64,000 nucleotides of DNA from positions 2,465,501 through 2,529,500 of the forward strand of contig NC_061786.1 of NCBI RefSeq assembly GCF_022458985.1, in the 5' to 3' direction. The position numbers and the translations under genes are program-made. Positions 12,720-24,100 of this stretch are shown here, piece by piece (position 1 is the stretch's first letter; each line of letters begins with the position of its first letter). Below the pieces are notes generated by a model, which saw only the letters and a program-made list of their open reading frames with translations, was not told where the DNA came from and did not search any database. This stretch comes from Mugil cephalus. Its lineage: Eukaryota; Chordata; Actinopteri; Mugiliformes; Mugilidae.

Positions 12720-13278
12720 GCAAAATCCTTTTCTCTCAGGTTGTCTAGAATGTAATGTATATATTATTCTTGTGAGAGGTTTACACAAAAGGTCTCCATT
12801 TTAACTTCACCCGCGCCGCACGTTGTTGACCACAGTACAGGTACAATGCTTATGGTGTGTTGTAATCAATCAGTTATATGGATGTTATTATTTTCTATAT
12901 TTCACATAAACAAACTAACAAAAACGAGTCTATGATCAGTGTCGATACACCTGGGAACACACAGAAGAATGAACATACACACCTTGCAACTGACAAGTTA
13001 CATGATTCGCCATTGACAGTGTAGTTGTATTTCCCAAATGAAACCACTGGAGAGCAGTATTTACCAGTGAATTCACTCCACCACTGTCAAGATTGCAGCT
13101 GTCAACAACAACAAATACTTCCGGCGCAGCTTCAAAATCAAAGAAGACTTGCGTTTCCAATTGTGTTTTCCTCGGGGTCACTTGCGGATTTATTAGCTGT
13201 ATTAACAGTAACAGAAGGTCCGCTGAGTCGTATCCGCGCGCTTTTTTTAAATCACAAAGCAGCAAGTGCAGGTGAATA
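12720..13278. other. Region between tRNA-Ser copy 1 and ADI1 promoter
   Basis: I see no gene here. GC content rises after about 13100, with CpG-containing patches such as TTCCGGCGCAGC and TCCGCGCGC, consistent with approach to the ADI1 promoter. Open frames in it are low-complexity or antisense artefacts. Confidence 0.5.
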
Positions 13279-13294
13279 CCGGAAGTCACGTGAC
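13279..13294. promoter_or_regulatory. Overlapping ETS and E-box motifs upstream of ADI1
   Basis: CCGGAAGT (an ETS/GABP-type site) overlaps the palindrome GTCACGTGAC (USF/TFE3-type E-box) about 100 bp upstream of the ADI1 ATG. Both motifs are typical of TATA-less housekeeping promoters. No TATA box is obvious. Binding is inferred from motif match only. Confidence 0.5.
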
Positions 13295-13303
13295 AGGCAA
13301 CAA

Positions 13304-13327
<24 letters not shown>
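13304..13327 (+). repeat. (CAG)8 trinucleotide repeat in the likely ADI1 5' UTR
   Basis: Eight CAG units followed by TAGTAG lie 65-88 bp upstream of the ADI1 start. They are probably transcribed but not translated, because stop codons separate them from the ADI1 frame. Confidence 0.85.
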
Positions 13328-13334
<7 letters not shown>

Positions 13335-13391
13335 CATTTCTCATTCAGCGTGTTCACGTTGTTCACGAGTTCACCTGTCATTATCTCCAGC

Positions 13392-13514
13392 ATGGGTTTA
13401 GAAGCCTGGTACATGGACAGTTCTGGCGAAGACCAGAGGAAGCCGCACAAACTGAACCCCAACCAGCCCGTTTCTTTGGACGAGTTAAAAAAGCTCGGCG
13501 TTTTCCACTGGAAG
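13392..13514 (+). CDS. adi1: ADI1 coding exon 1 (residues 1-41)
   Basis: [15 protein letters not shown] to LGVFHWK. The donor is AAG|GTAAAA and the exon ends in phase 0. Confidence 0.96.
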
Positions 13515-15309
13515 GTAAAAGTTTCAACCTCTTCAACTGTTGCCTTCAGGTTTCAACGTGTGCCCACCATATGATTCACAAAGCAGGTCATGATTATTAC
13601 TGATTATTAGTAACCCATAGTGTGTCGATAGGCCTGAGATTTACCGTTTTCTTCCAAGTTCTGACTTCTGATTAAGTCCTGCAAGCCAGATGGCTCCGCT
13701 TTGTGTCTACTAGCACAGTTGTTATTGCACCGGAGAGGCATGAACACAGACTATCCGCTAAGGCGACATCCGAATTTCTTACTGACCACAGTTGTTTCAT
13801 TGTTTCTGCAGCTGAATGCTGACATATACGAGACAGACCCAGAGCTGGAGCAGATCCGCAAAGACCATGGCTACTCCTACATGGACATCATCACTATTCA
13901 CAAGGACACTCTGCCCAACTATGAGGACAAGGTAACCTGCAGGTTGTACATACTAAGCAAGCCAGTTTTCTCTTTTTCTTCCGAGATTTTTTGTCAAAGA
14001 CAAAGTGCCAGTAACTGGTGACATTTGTGCAGCTACTGCTTGGGTGGGATATTTTGTAATTCAACAAAAAACAAACAAAAAACACAATCACCAAGATCTC
14101 TTCTGCCCTTTCAGCTGAAGATGTTCTTTGAGGAGCACTTACACCTGGATGACGAGATCCGCTACATCCTGGACGGCCAGGCCTACTTTGATGTCAGGGA
14201 CAAGCAGGACAGATGGATCCGAATCGCCATGAGCAAAGGGGACCTGATCACCCTGCCGGCTGGCATCTACCACCGCTTCACCCTGGATGAGATGGTACAT
14301 CTGACAGCATTTGCTAAGAAGTCGCACAAAAATGGAAGACTGGCTGAAACGACTAATACTGAGAGCACAAACTGTATTTCCAAAGAGCCCCATTCATCAG
14401 TGCTTCGTCAAATAGGGTCCATGTTACCTAATATATCTTTTAAGTATTTATAAAATGAGTACAGTCTGCATTACACTTTCAACACTGCCATGCTCACATG
14501 GCATGTAGGTGTGTGATCTTGACTGGGGCCTGTGAAGCTTTTGTTTGTTGTAGCATTCACAGTAAGTGAACTTTGAAACTCACTTCCAGGATGGTGGCCT
14601 CAGTGCTGTAGATTTTCTTTCTAAAAACTCTTTTACAGTTGAAAAGCTTCCACATAAACCAACTCATTTCCCTGAGGCAAACTAACACGTGGCTCACATG
14701 TTAGTAGTCATATGTCCAAAAGAAAAAACAGCTCATTCTCCATGCCATACTTAGGTATTAACACACGTGGGCGCTGTACCTCTGTTGTTACATAAGACGA
14801 GGTGGCCGAGTGGTTAAGGCGATGGACTGCTAATCCATTGTGCTCTGCACGCGTGGGTTCGAATCCCATCCTTGTCGACCCTTTACTGTTTTCCAGTGAA
14901 TGTTTCCAAACGAATTACAGTCGTTCTGATAAACTTGCCGCTTTGATTTTCATTTAAGAAAAATATCCACATTATTCAAGTTACCTGCAGATGGCTGCAC
15001 TTGACTTGACTCGACTCAGAGGCTTTTTTTTTTTTAAATCAAATCTTCTTTACAGCTCATTCATTAGTTTCTGGTTAGCTGACCAGCCGATTTGTTTAAG
15101 GCAGGCAATGTTCTAGTGAAGGATAACAACTGGTTAGGTGAGCCTTCATTCAGCCACATTCCGACTGATCAGAACAATGTTTGCTTCCACAGAACTACAC
15201 TAAAGCCATGAGGCTGTTTGTGGGGGAACCGGTGTGGAAGGCTTACAACAGGCCGGCTGATGACTTTGACATCCGTCAGAGGTACGTGGCTTCTCTGCAG
15301 GGATCTTGA
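13392..15309 (+). CDS. adi1: ADI1, acireductone dioxygenase (whole gene, 4 coding exons)
   Basis: The enzyme acts in the methionine salvage pathway. With Fe2+ it oxidises acireductone to formate and 4-methylthio-2-oxobutanoate, the methionine precursor; with Ni2+ the family makes an off-pathway product with CO. Coding exons 13392-13514, 13812-13931, 14115-14294 and 15193-15309 join in frame to 179 aa, the same length as the human protein. Metal ligands of the cupin fold are visible: His89, His91 and Glu95 in EEHLHLDDE, and His134 in GIYHRF. The N-terminus [10 protein letters not shown] matches the family, and no closer in-frame ATG competes. All introns are GT-AG and short (297, 183 and 898 bp); intron 3 carries a tRNA-Ser gene. 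The tail faces the tail of TRAPPC12. Function is by homology. Confidence 0.97.
13812..13931 (+). CDS. adi1: ADI1 coding exon 2 (residues 42-81)
   Basis: [14 protein letters not shown] to LPNYEDK. The acceptor is TTTCTGCAG, the donor AAG|GTAACC, phase 0 on both sides. It contains the conserved block [15 protein letters not shown]. Confidence 0.97.
14115..14294 (+). CDS. adi1: ADI1 coding exon 3 (residues 82-141), metal-binding core
   Basis: [20 protein letters not shown] to HRFTLDEM. It carries all four metal ligands. The acceptor is CCCTTTCAG and the donor ATG|GTACAT. The last residue is Met where human ADI1 has Lys, because the junction uses ATG before GT. Failing to splice would keep the frame open to a TAA ending at 14453. 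Confidence 0.95.
14796..14877 (+). tRNA. tRNA-Ser (anticodon GCT), copy 2, within ADI1 intron 3
   Basis: It differs from copy 1 (12638-12719) at one base: the 3' acceptor strand is CCTTGTC instead of CCTCGTC, giving a tolerated G-U wobble in the stem. A and B boxes, anticodon GCT and variable arm are identical. A TTTT run lies at 14889-14892. The flanks do not resemble those of copy 1, so this was not a recent duplication of a larger segment. It lies on the same strand as ADI1. Confidence 0.95.
15193..15309 (+). CDS. adi1: ADI1 coding exon 4 (residues 142-179 and stop)
   Basis: [20 protein letters not shown] to VASLQGS, then TGA. The acceptor is [23 protein letters not shown] is strongly conserved with human; the last residues diverge as is usual. 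Confidence 0.97.
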   Translation, partial: NYTKAMRLFVGEPVWKAYNRPADDFDIRQRYVASLQGS

Positions 15310-15824
15310 GAGAACCCGTACCGCTGCTGCCGACACTACAATCAGAGCTTCCAATGAGATTCTAATCAAAGAGGCTTCAAGTTGAAACTTATTCTTAAAA
15401 TCTCTCTGTCCAGTGGCAAAGAGCTAGTTGAGAGCACGTTTCTGTAAGAACATTTACACAGAGTTTATTTGATGCTATGATCAGATCACAACATGTTCAA
15501 CATTGTCATAAATTGCTCAAGTGTATCAAAAGTAGTTAAAGTTATCTTGATGTCTGGCTGCTTGTAGGTTAATGTAACATTATTAACTGTAATGGAACAT
15601 CACTTACTTCAGCTAAGGATTCCTCTTTAATCACAAGATATACTGAGAAATGCCGTTAGGTGCTGTATGACCTTCCATCAACAATACATAGAATAATTAT
15701 ACAACTATTAAGAACTATTCAGTAATTCCACATTGTAACCCCTCTGAGTCAAAGTCACTTGACCTGTCTGAGCCTTTGGGTTGGATTATCACTGACATAA
15801 CATATTGTTCTAGTTGAATGGAAA

Positions 15825-15878
15825 AATAAAGCTGCTGCAATTTCCTGTCTGTTGTGTTTTTCTTGTCTTTCCAATAAA
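15825..15878 (+). terminator. adi1: ADI1 polyadenylation signals
   Basis: AATAAA occurs at 15825-15830, followed by a TG/T-rich downstream element (TCTGTTGTGTTTTTCTTG), and again at 15873-15878. The first is best supported and gives a 3' UTR of about 540 nt. Confidence 0.65.
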
Positions 15879-15905
15879 CCCGACAGGTTGATTTAAAAGG
15901 AGAGA

Positions 15906-15911
15906 TTTATT
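15906..15911 (-). terminator. trappc12: Candidate TRAPPC12 polyadenylation signal
   Basis: TTTATT on the + strand is AATAAA on the minus strand, about 2.0 kb past the TRAPPC12 stop. Another candidate is at 16229-16234. If the distal one is used, the TRAPPC12 and ADI1 transcripts end within tens of bases of each other or overlap. Confidence 0.3.
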
Positions 15912-17884
15912 TAGATAAAACCAGAGCTCTTGTAATATACATAAATATGATCAGCACAATACACAAACAGTGAAGGACAAATCAATAAGACAATTATTTT
16001 GATAATCATTTAAAACAAGAAAAAAAATCAGCTTCTGATATGTACAATTTCAGATTTAATATTTTACATTTATGTTTAGTGGACAGAACATAATGCAATT
16101 TGAAGGGCTTGTTTATTTTCACTGCACCAGTTAATAACCTGCCAGCTGAAATCGAGTGGTTTTCGACAGTTAATCCAGTATTACAGTTGTCTGCAGAGGA
16201 AGAAGTTTTAAAAATACCTCTGTGGAAGTTTATTAGTCTGTAAGCACACTAAAGCTCAGGATAATGCCCATGTCAAGTCTCATTATGAGCCAGCAACTCC
16301 CTTAAAACCACTACCAGACTGTAGTGTCATGTACGTCTGTGTTCTGCCTGTCTGTTCAGCAAACCTAAAAATGAGTATTCCAACAACTCCCCTGGTGTTG
16401 ATTACAACTTGTTTTCTAAAATTTCAAAAGTTTAAAAGTGGATTTGGGAAACTTGTTTCTATCTGCATTCACATCTGCATGCTAAATATGAAACTGTAGC
16501 TGTTAGTCGTTTGTCTTAGCATAAATACTGATAACAGGGAAGCAGCTCACTGGGGCGGAGGTGCTGGACTCGGAGCACCACAACCTGCAAGGTGAGAGTC
16601 ACGTGACCTTCTTAAGGGGAACACAATCAATTGAACCAAAACTCATGAAATGAAAAAGCAAAGGGGACAACATGGTGAGCTGGCTAACCTGCCACATTGG
16701 CCTAGTCCTATTTAATTATGACAAAACAATTTAAATGTAATCAATGCAAAATGACTTACAAGGCTAAGAACATATCTTCCCTACAAAATGTATATCCTTT
16801 AGGAATAATCACGTGAAAATAACTCGGAGCTAAACAGATTTCACAAAATCCTCCGTATTACAGTTTTTTCCCTGGAGTTCTTTCTTTCAGTGAAACACTT
16901 CCAACAGTTCTGCTCTCCGTTGTAGAGATATGCAGAAGAGAAAACAGTGCACTTGAGACGAAAGATACAAAGCATCAACTGAAAATTCCTACTGAACAGG
17001 GAATTCAAATTCTGTAAAAGCCATTACCATAGTAGGAGGTGCTCACACAGCTGGCAGTAAACCAGTGAAGGCTGCCGCCACATTAGTGATCAAGGGAAAC
17101 AGCTCACGAGCAGCAACCCCGCTCCATCACATGACCTTCGCTTTGCAGGTTGTAGTGCTCTGTCAGACTCACATTTCCTGTCTCATTTCAATGGAGTCTC
17201 GGCTTAGTTGCCTAGCAACAATTAGTGTGCCTGGTCAAGAAACAGTCCAGAGCATACCCCTATGAAACTAACTTTTCACACCTTTGTTTTGCTACTAATT
17301 AAAGAAGATATGTGTTAATTAGACTGATTCAGAGGTGTCGATTGGGGGATTTGTTTTAGCGTTGGAGACAGCTAGGCTAGCACGGCCTCCTGTTTCAAGT
17401 ATTTATGCTAAGCTATCAGGAGTAGCTTCATATTTACCAGAGGAATGTGGAAATAAATTTAAGAAAAAAAAAGTGTCCAACAATGCTTTTAATCTGTATA
17501 AAACATCATCTCTTGCACATCCAGGTCGTTTTAAGAGGCCTTTCCAAAATGTCAATTCACCCGTATGTGTAAGCTGAGGAAATATGAGGATTACAGGGAC
17601 ACTTCAGTAGAAAGCGAGTTGCTGTGCACCCTATGTGCTTCCGTTTAGAGAAATGTGTACTCATGTGTGCCTTCCCGAATGGATTCACTAACAATAAAAC
17701 CACTCCTCAAATATCTCACGTCAATTTACATTTGGGAAACCATACATTCTGTCACCACACTCTCACAGACGCCACATTCGTCTTCAGCTCTACAGATCGG
17801 GTTCTTGGGGTTTTGTACCCTGTCACACAGCAGGAGGCTCCAGTGGTGTGTGCATCCAGCCTCTTCCGGTTAACCTCCTTCCTC

Positions 17885-18127
17885 TTAGACCAGTTTGAGG
17901 CACTGTGTGTTGAAGCTGTCTCCCTCCCGACAGGCCACCGCCTCCAGCAGAGCCTGCTTCTTCTGCGTGCTGCGCGACGACTCCAGCTCATACATAGTGG
18001 TCAGGTTGAAGAGGACGCTCTCGTGGAGGTACAGCGTGGGGTCCTGCTGCACCAGGCCTTCCAGCTGGCCCAGCGACTCTTTCAGACGGCCCAGGTAGAG
18101 CAGGCACACTGCTGCATTGTTGTTGGC
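17885..18127 (-). CDS. trappc12: TRAPPC12 coding exon 11 (residues 742-821 and stop)
   Basis: [20 protein letters not shown] to [13 protein letters not shown] at 17887-17885. The acceptor is TTCCCAG. TPR-like helices are followed by the conserved [18 protein letters not shown]. Confidence 0.97.
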   Translation of the reverse strand, partial: ANNNAAVCLLYLGRLKESLGQLEGLVQQDPTLYLHESVLFNLTTMYELESSRSTQKKQALLEAVACREGDSFNTQCLKLV

Positions 18128-21100
18128 CTGGGAATTCACGGAGGGGGAGAGGGAGGGGGAGCGGGAACAAGGGTTTAAATGTGAACTCATCATTAGCGGC
18201 GTCCCATTTGGAATTATGCCGCTTATATTTATTTATTTCGGCACTGTAGAGTTCCACAAATCAGTTCCAAACCTCGACACATAACTATCTGGATGAATCA
18301 GTGTTGTTTCGTCGAGGATTTATTCTGCTTTTAGATTAAAAACACTGTAAATACCATTGCATTACTTTTATGATTCATTTTAAAGACAAAAAAGTGCTGA
18401 AACTGAAAATGAATGAAAACAAAGAAGCAATGTACAATTATATTCACAGAGGGAATACTCCAACATCCTAGAACTACTGTATCTGTAACTTTCTGTTAAG
18501 CAAAGACAGAGTCGATTCCAAGATGCACACACCACTGCCACTAATTAACATGTTGTACCTTGTTCGTTTAATCTGTACACATACAGAAGTGTACAAATCA
18601 GTGGAGCAATTTGCAGGTTCCGTTCTATTTTGTGGGGAACAGCTGGATGCGGTATTTGTGTCTAGCTTCCTGAGACTTGACATTACTGTGATGTTGCTAG
18701 GTTTGGTCTGCAGAGAAACATGCACCCTACCCTCTGTTAACTAACACTGCAGACTGAGACACCTCACAAAGTGTAGTGGAGCACTGGTAGTACTTACAAC
18801 AGGGTGTTTAGGGTCAATTTTTAACACTTCAAGGAAGGATGCGTGTGCTTCAGCGTAGTTGTTCTGACTGAGGTAGACGAAGGCCCTGGAATAACAAACA
18901 CATACATTTGATATAAAAACAGTTCTGTTGCTACACAGAAGCAAAACATGTGCTATGTTAAGGTCATAGTGGCAACATCAGAAAATGTACAAGCATCTAC
19001 TGTATAGTAACAAAATGTGATATAAAGAGACATGATGGTAAAGCATGAGCATCAGAGTGGCTTGGTAGCCTTGGTTACGTAACCATCACATTCATTATTA
19101 AATGTGTCTGGGACCTTTCTTCTTGTCGGGGTTTGTGAGGTCGGGTGCTGATGTTGGGTGATACAGTGCAGCAGCCAAAACCAAAAGCCGTTCTTCAACA
19201 CTAAAGTGTGATCACCATTTATTTATGGGCATAACCTTTTTGCATGAGGTCACTGGCACGTTGACGAAGAAAACAGTCAAACATAAAGTTGGAAAGGCAC
19301 ATCTGTCTAAATCTGTCTATGAACAAAGGTTGGGCTCAGACTACGCAACTATTAAAATCACACTCGGTTCTGAAATGATGTCTCTATCTTTTCTGTCTCT
19401 AACCGGCTGGCCTTCAGTTAGGTTCCTCCATATGAGCTGGGTTCTGCTCAAGGTTTGTTCCTGTTGAAAGGGAGTTTTTTTTTCCACCGTCACCTTCAGA
19501 CTCTGGAGGATTCAGGCCGGATTTTGTAAAGTGTCTTGAGGCAATTTGTACTGTTATTGACGCTATATAAATTAATTAAATTGAATTGTTGCACAAATAA
19601 CAGCACAACACACATTACGTGGTCTAAATTATTATTTACATTATTGTGCCAGATCAGGGAGCAATGAATGTAATACCCTACCCCCTACACTAGAAAAGAA
19701 AGATGAGAAAATCATTGAGCACATGTCTACTCTTCAGGTGAGATTTGAACCATTTTTGCGGTTTCTTGACAACTGTAACATTAGGTTGTGCCAAAATCAT
19801 CTGGATTGTAACTGTACAGAAGAACTGCAGTCTGATAGTCCTGCACCAAACCATGGAAAACCAAACATGGACAAAAAGTATGTGGACGGGAGAGTGGACA
19901 TAGCTTTGGCCATAAGATGTGCTGCACTTTAATTATTTAAACATCTATAGACCATCTGCTGCTTGAAGCTGCTACATTTACAAAACAAAAGTGAATATTG
20001 ATTATTACCGACTACATTATAATTCAAGCCATGCATTCAGTTCGAACGAAATCTGAGAGAGTTTAAACCATCATTATGGATTAAAATTTGGAAAATGAGT
20101 CACGTTATGCTGAAAAATCAACAACTTGCACCAACAAGGTACATAGTACGCACAGGCACACAAACGCTGCTGGGAAAAAAAAAAGTTAATATTGTATTTA
20201 TACGTGTTGTGTGTCATTTAAAAAAATCCCATTAATCTTCTTATTCATCCCACAAAGTTTAATAATTGTGACTCCAGTGGCAGCTGTGGCTGTTCCCTCA
20301 TGTCAGCCTGTGCATATATCGCATGTGTCTTTGTGTGACTGTCCTTGAAAATGGTATACAGTGGTCTCATGCAGTCACATAAAGGCTTTTGTACCCTGGC
20401 CTTGTTCCTGCCATTCAAACTCTCTGTATTCTAAATGTATTCCTTTTCTCTCAACATGCAGGGTTTAACTCTTGTTAAATCCAACTGTAAAACAGCTGCA
20501 GTCACAGGACTAACTACTCTTGGCGACCCACCCTTCGACTGTGATTTTACACGCACTATATAAGAGGACTTAGCCTCTGCTGCATTAACAACTGTCCTGG
20601 GCAATCCACACACAAGAGACCAGCTTTGAGAACCTGCCTTCACACCTAGCATCAAAGTGCATCTCCAGCACCTAAGATCCTCGGTTTCATGCTCTATATG
20701 AAGCAGAATATTATAACAGCTGCCGTCTCTCATGGCTCTCACGCTACAGAATCACCAACAGCTGTTTGCTGTGTACGCCTCGCGACTTGGGCACGCTCGT
20801 TTACTTGTTACTCATTTATCTTCACCCTGACGTCAGTTACAAAACTATAGCAAACCTTGGAGGCTTCCATACACGCCATGACCACTGGTTATAAAGGGAA
20901 ACTCCTTGATCGCATCAATAATTCCTCAATACGTCCTGGTTGTGTTCACACCTGTACTTTAAGCCGACCACTTGTGACTGGCCCAGGACAGATGTTAATA
21001 CGAGGTCTGAACAGGGCCTTATATTCAGGTTATACCTACAGTTAAGGAATTCAGGATGTCAGCCAGAAGTGGTACATACCACGGTACCATGTGACAGCCA

Positions 21101-24100
21101 TACTGAAACATACTCATATGAATGATTTCTACAACAGATGATTAACAGATGGTTGACAGACAGGGTGGAACATGACTTTGCTAAGTGTATGAAAACAGAT
21201 TAATTTTTGCTCTTGAGAAAAATATACAGTGGGATTAGAATCATCTGGAGGCATAACAAAGTGACTGAATATAATACGCGTTAGCTTATTTAAATGACGT
21301 ATTCTGGTGATTTGCTCAGTACATACAGCGTTTTCACTGATACGCTAGATATAACTGGTATGACTATATAACAATATCAATCTCCTGCTGTTTCAAAATG
21401 AGCATCAACACTCACAGTGTGAGCAACACAGGTAGTCACCTGATCGTCGCCTCATACTCCATATCACTTCAGGCCAAAGCTAAACAGGTGTTAGCTCCTG
21501 TGCTAGATCACATACCAGGGAGAGGCTCAAACCTGCGAAAAGCCCCGAAGAAGCTACTGTGTCCAGGGAGCAAAGAAATAATCCTGAACGGCATAAAGTT
21601 CACACGCTGTACAGAGGCGCTAAAAGCACGACACACGCCCGTACCTGTTCATTAGCACGCATGTGGTGTGACCGAGCTGGCTCCCTTTCATCTGGCAGGC
21701 TTTCTCCACATCCTGGAAGTACCTCTCTGCTGTTTTAACGTCTCCAATCTGGCAAAGAACAAAGCGTCAGCAACACTTTAGCCACTGAGCTCTCTGTGTT
21801 TATTAAGGCGTGTGTGTGTACAGCAAAATAGGCCAAGAACAAATACTTTAAGTCTCATGTATTAATAGTGACAACTATATATATGTTACTGATGATGGTG
21901 CAACAAATATTGAGAATGAATCTGTGTGACATCTAATCACTGAGCCTCAATCAGTTTGTTTCCAATTATAAAATCAAAGTGTTATTAGTTCTGTGACTTT
22001 ATGACTCATGGGGGTTAAAGTAACAGCAGGAAAACAGCTAAAGCGATTAAAAACTGAGATCTAACGTCATAAATGTATAGTCATGTCATATTGCTTGGGA
22101 GTTTTCTTTTTTTTTTTTTTTTTTAATACCATGAGCCCTTGAGAATATCATTCAAAGAAAATTTTAAAATGAAAATTCAAAGTTGGAAAAAGGCACCAAC
22201 GACAAGCACACAGCAGCTCTTCTGGAACTGCTGTGGCTTTTAAATACCATGGTACTTTTTTGATGTCAGTCTTTGGTCTTAATAAAGGTAAGACAGACTT
22301 ATTGTGCTTATTAACGACTGTTAGTTGAAGATTTGTAAGTGTGAAATGAGACAATCTCAAACCTATTTGTGTTGGGTAAGGATTTAGTTAGCCCTTTTGT
22401 TTTTATACATGTACAAATGTTAAAACTCCAGACAGAATGGGTACATTTTTGAACTTGTTAGCTGTTTTCTACTGTTTCCAGTCTTTATGACAGGCCAGGC
22501 TACTCAAACCCACTCAGGGAACCAGGGTCTTATAATCTAGCCATCCATCTGTTAATTTGCAGACCTGCAAGAAGATGCGTCCTATACCACTGAGCAGCTG
22601 CACTCTCTGCTGGGGTTCGTACTGGATGATGGAGTGATAGGTCTCCACCGCCAGAATGAAGTCCTGAGGACAAAGACCGGGAGAGAGACAGATTAAAGTT
22701 AAAAAAAAAAAAACGAGCTAAATAAAAAGTGAAAGTGAAGAATGGAGTGCAACAGAAAAAAGACAAGTCAGAAGCAAATCAGGTAAAGTGAGGTAAACAG
22801 TAAGAGGCAGAGACAGGTGGAGGGCGAGCAGAGGAAAAAAAAAGAGCAGAGTTTAGACATGGAAAGAGAGAGAGCATTAATCAAACATATGGAGTATTAG
22901 CGGGGCGATGTGACCCTCCTCCCACCTCCACACTGGGCTGCTACACATCGCTCACCTGGTGACTGGAATGCTGAGCGGGGCGACAGAGAGAGGTCAGATG
23001 AGTGTGTGTGTCTAGAGCTAGTGTGCACCAGACTGGAAACAAGGTAAAGAAAGTGTGCACTGTACTTAGGCTTAGACTGACTTTAACGGTCCACGAGGGA
23101 AATTACTTGGTCACAGTAGCTTAGTTGCACATAAATGCTCTTAAAAACCACAAATAAAAAGAAAGATAAAATAAAATAAGATAAGATCAAAATAAATAAA
23201 AAAAAATATCTGTGTGTATCACACTGGTGAAAACTTGGGTACAAAAATGAAATACAAAATGCAACAAAAACGAAGACTTATTGTTCGATATATTGTACTA
23301 AAATATTACTGATATCTTAACAATTATACAAACAAAACAGAGGTGTCATAGGTAGCATGATATTCTGTACTGTCCTCAAATAAATCATAGGTAAGTAAAT
23401 CCCATGGAATAAAACTATTGTATGTGTAAGCAGGTATTTATGATTTATAGTTAAAAGGTATATCACGGACTGTGAGGACCTTCAAATGTAATTAAATAAG
23501 TATTTATGTGGCAACTTGTTAATAAATGAATAAGTAAATAAAGATTACCAAAATTGAAAAATGTGAGCGGTTTGCATGCTGAGAACAAAAATATTGAAAC
23601 TGAGCGATACTGAACTAAAGCAAATTTAACTCTGAGCAGTAGGTGGCACTGTGTTTCTCTCTGTGGCCTGATCTGAACCCACACCCCATCGTCTCTCTCT
23701 CTCTCCCTTTCTCTCGCTCTCTCACTGACCAAGAATCCAATTAGTGGTCAGTCTGTGGGGATTTCACTGTGAATCCTCCACCAGGCTGGCATCAGAGATC
23801 TCTGAGACTCACACGCACACACACAGGCAGACACGCATACGGGGACACATTCACTCTAACACGCGGTCGCACACACGCCGTCACACACCTACCTTCATCA
23901 GCAGCAAGCAGTTGGCCATGGAGTACATGACCCGGCTGAGACGAGACCTCCACAGCTTAAGAGACGCTACAAACAGGAAGAGAAGAAGACAGACAGGGAG
24001 ACGGGCGGGGGGTTATTCCTGCATGGGTGACTTCCAATTGTTATTCCACCTGCTTTTTTGGGCACCCCTGTAACATTGTCCTTTTACCCACACTTTCACC

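Noticed and set aside
12936-13337. 133-codon minus-strand frame starting with a poly-Ala run
   Set aside because: The alanines are the reverse reading of the CAG array upstream of ADI1. I see no homology and no splice support.
17624-18178. 184-codon + strand open frame
   Set aside because: It is antisense to the last TRAPPC12 exon, whose minus-strand frame is clearly the real one.
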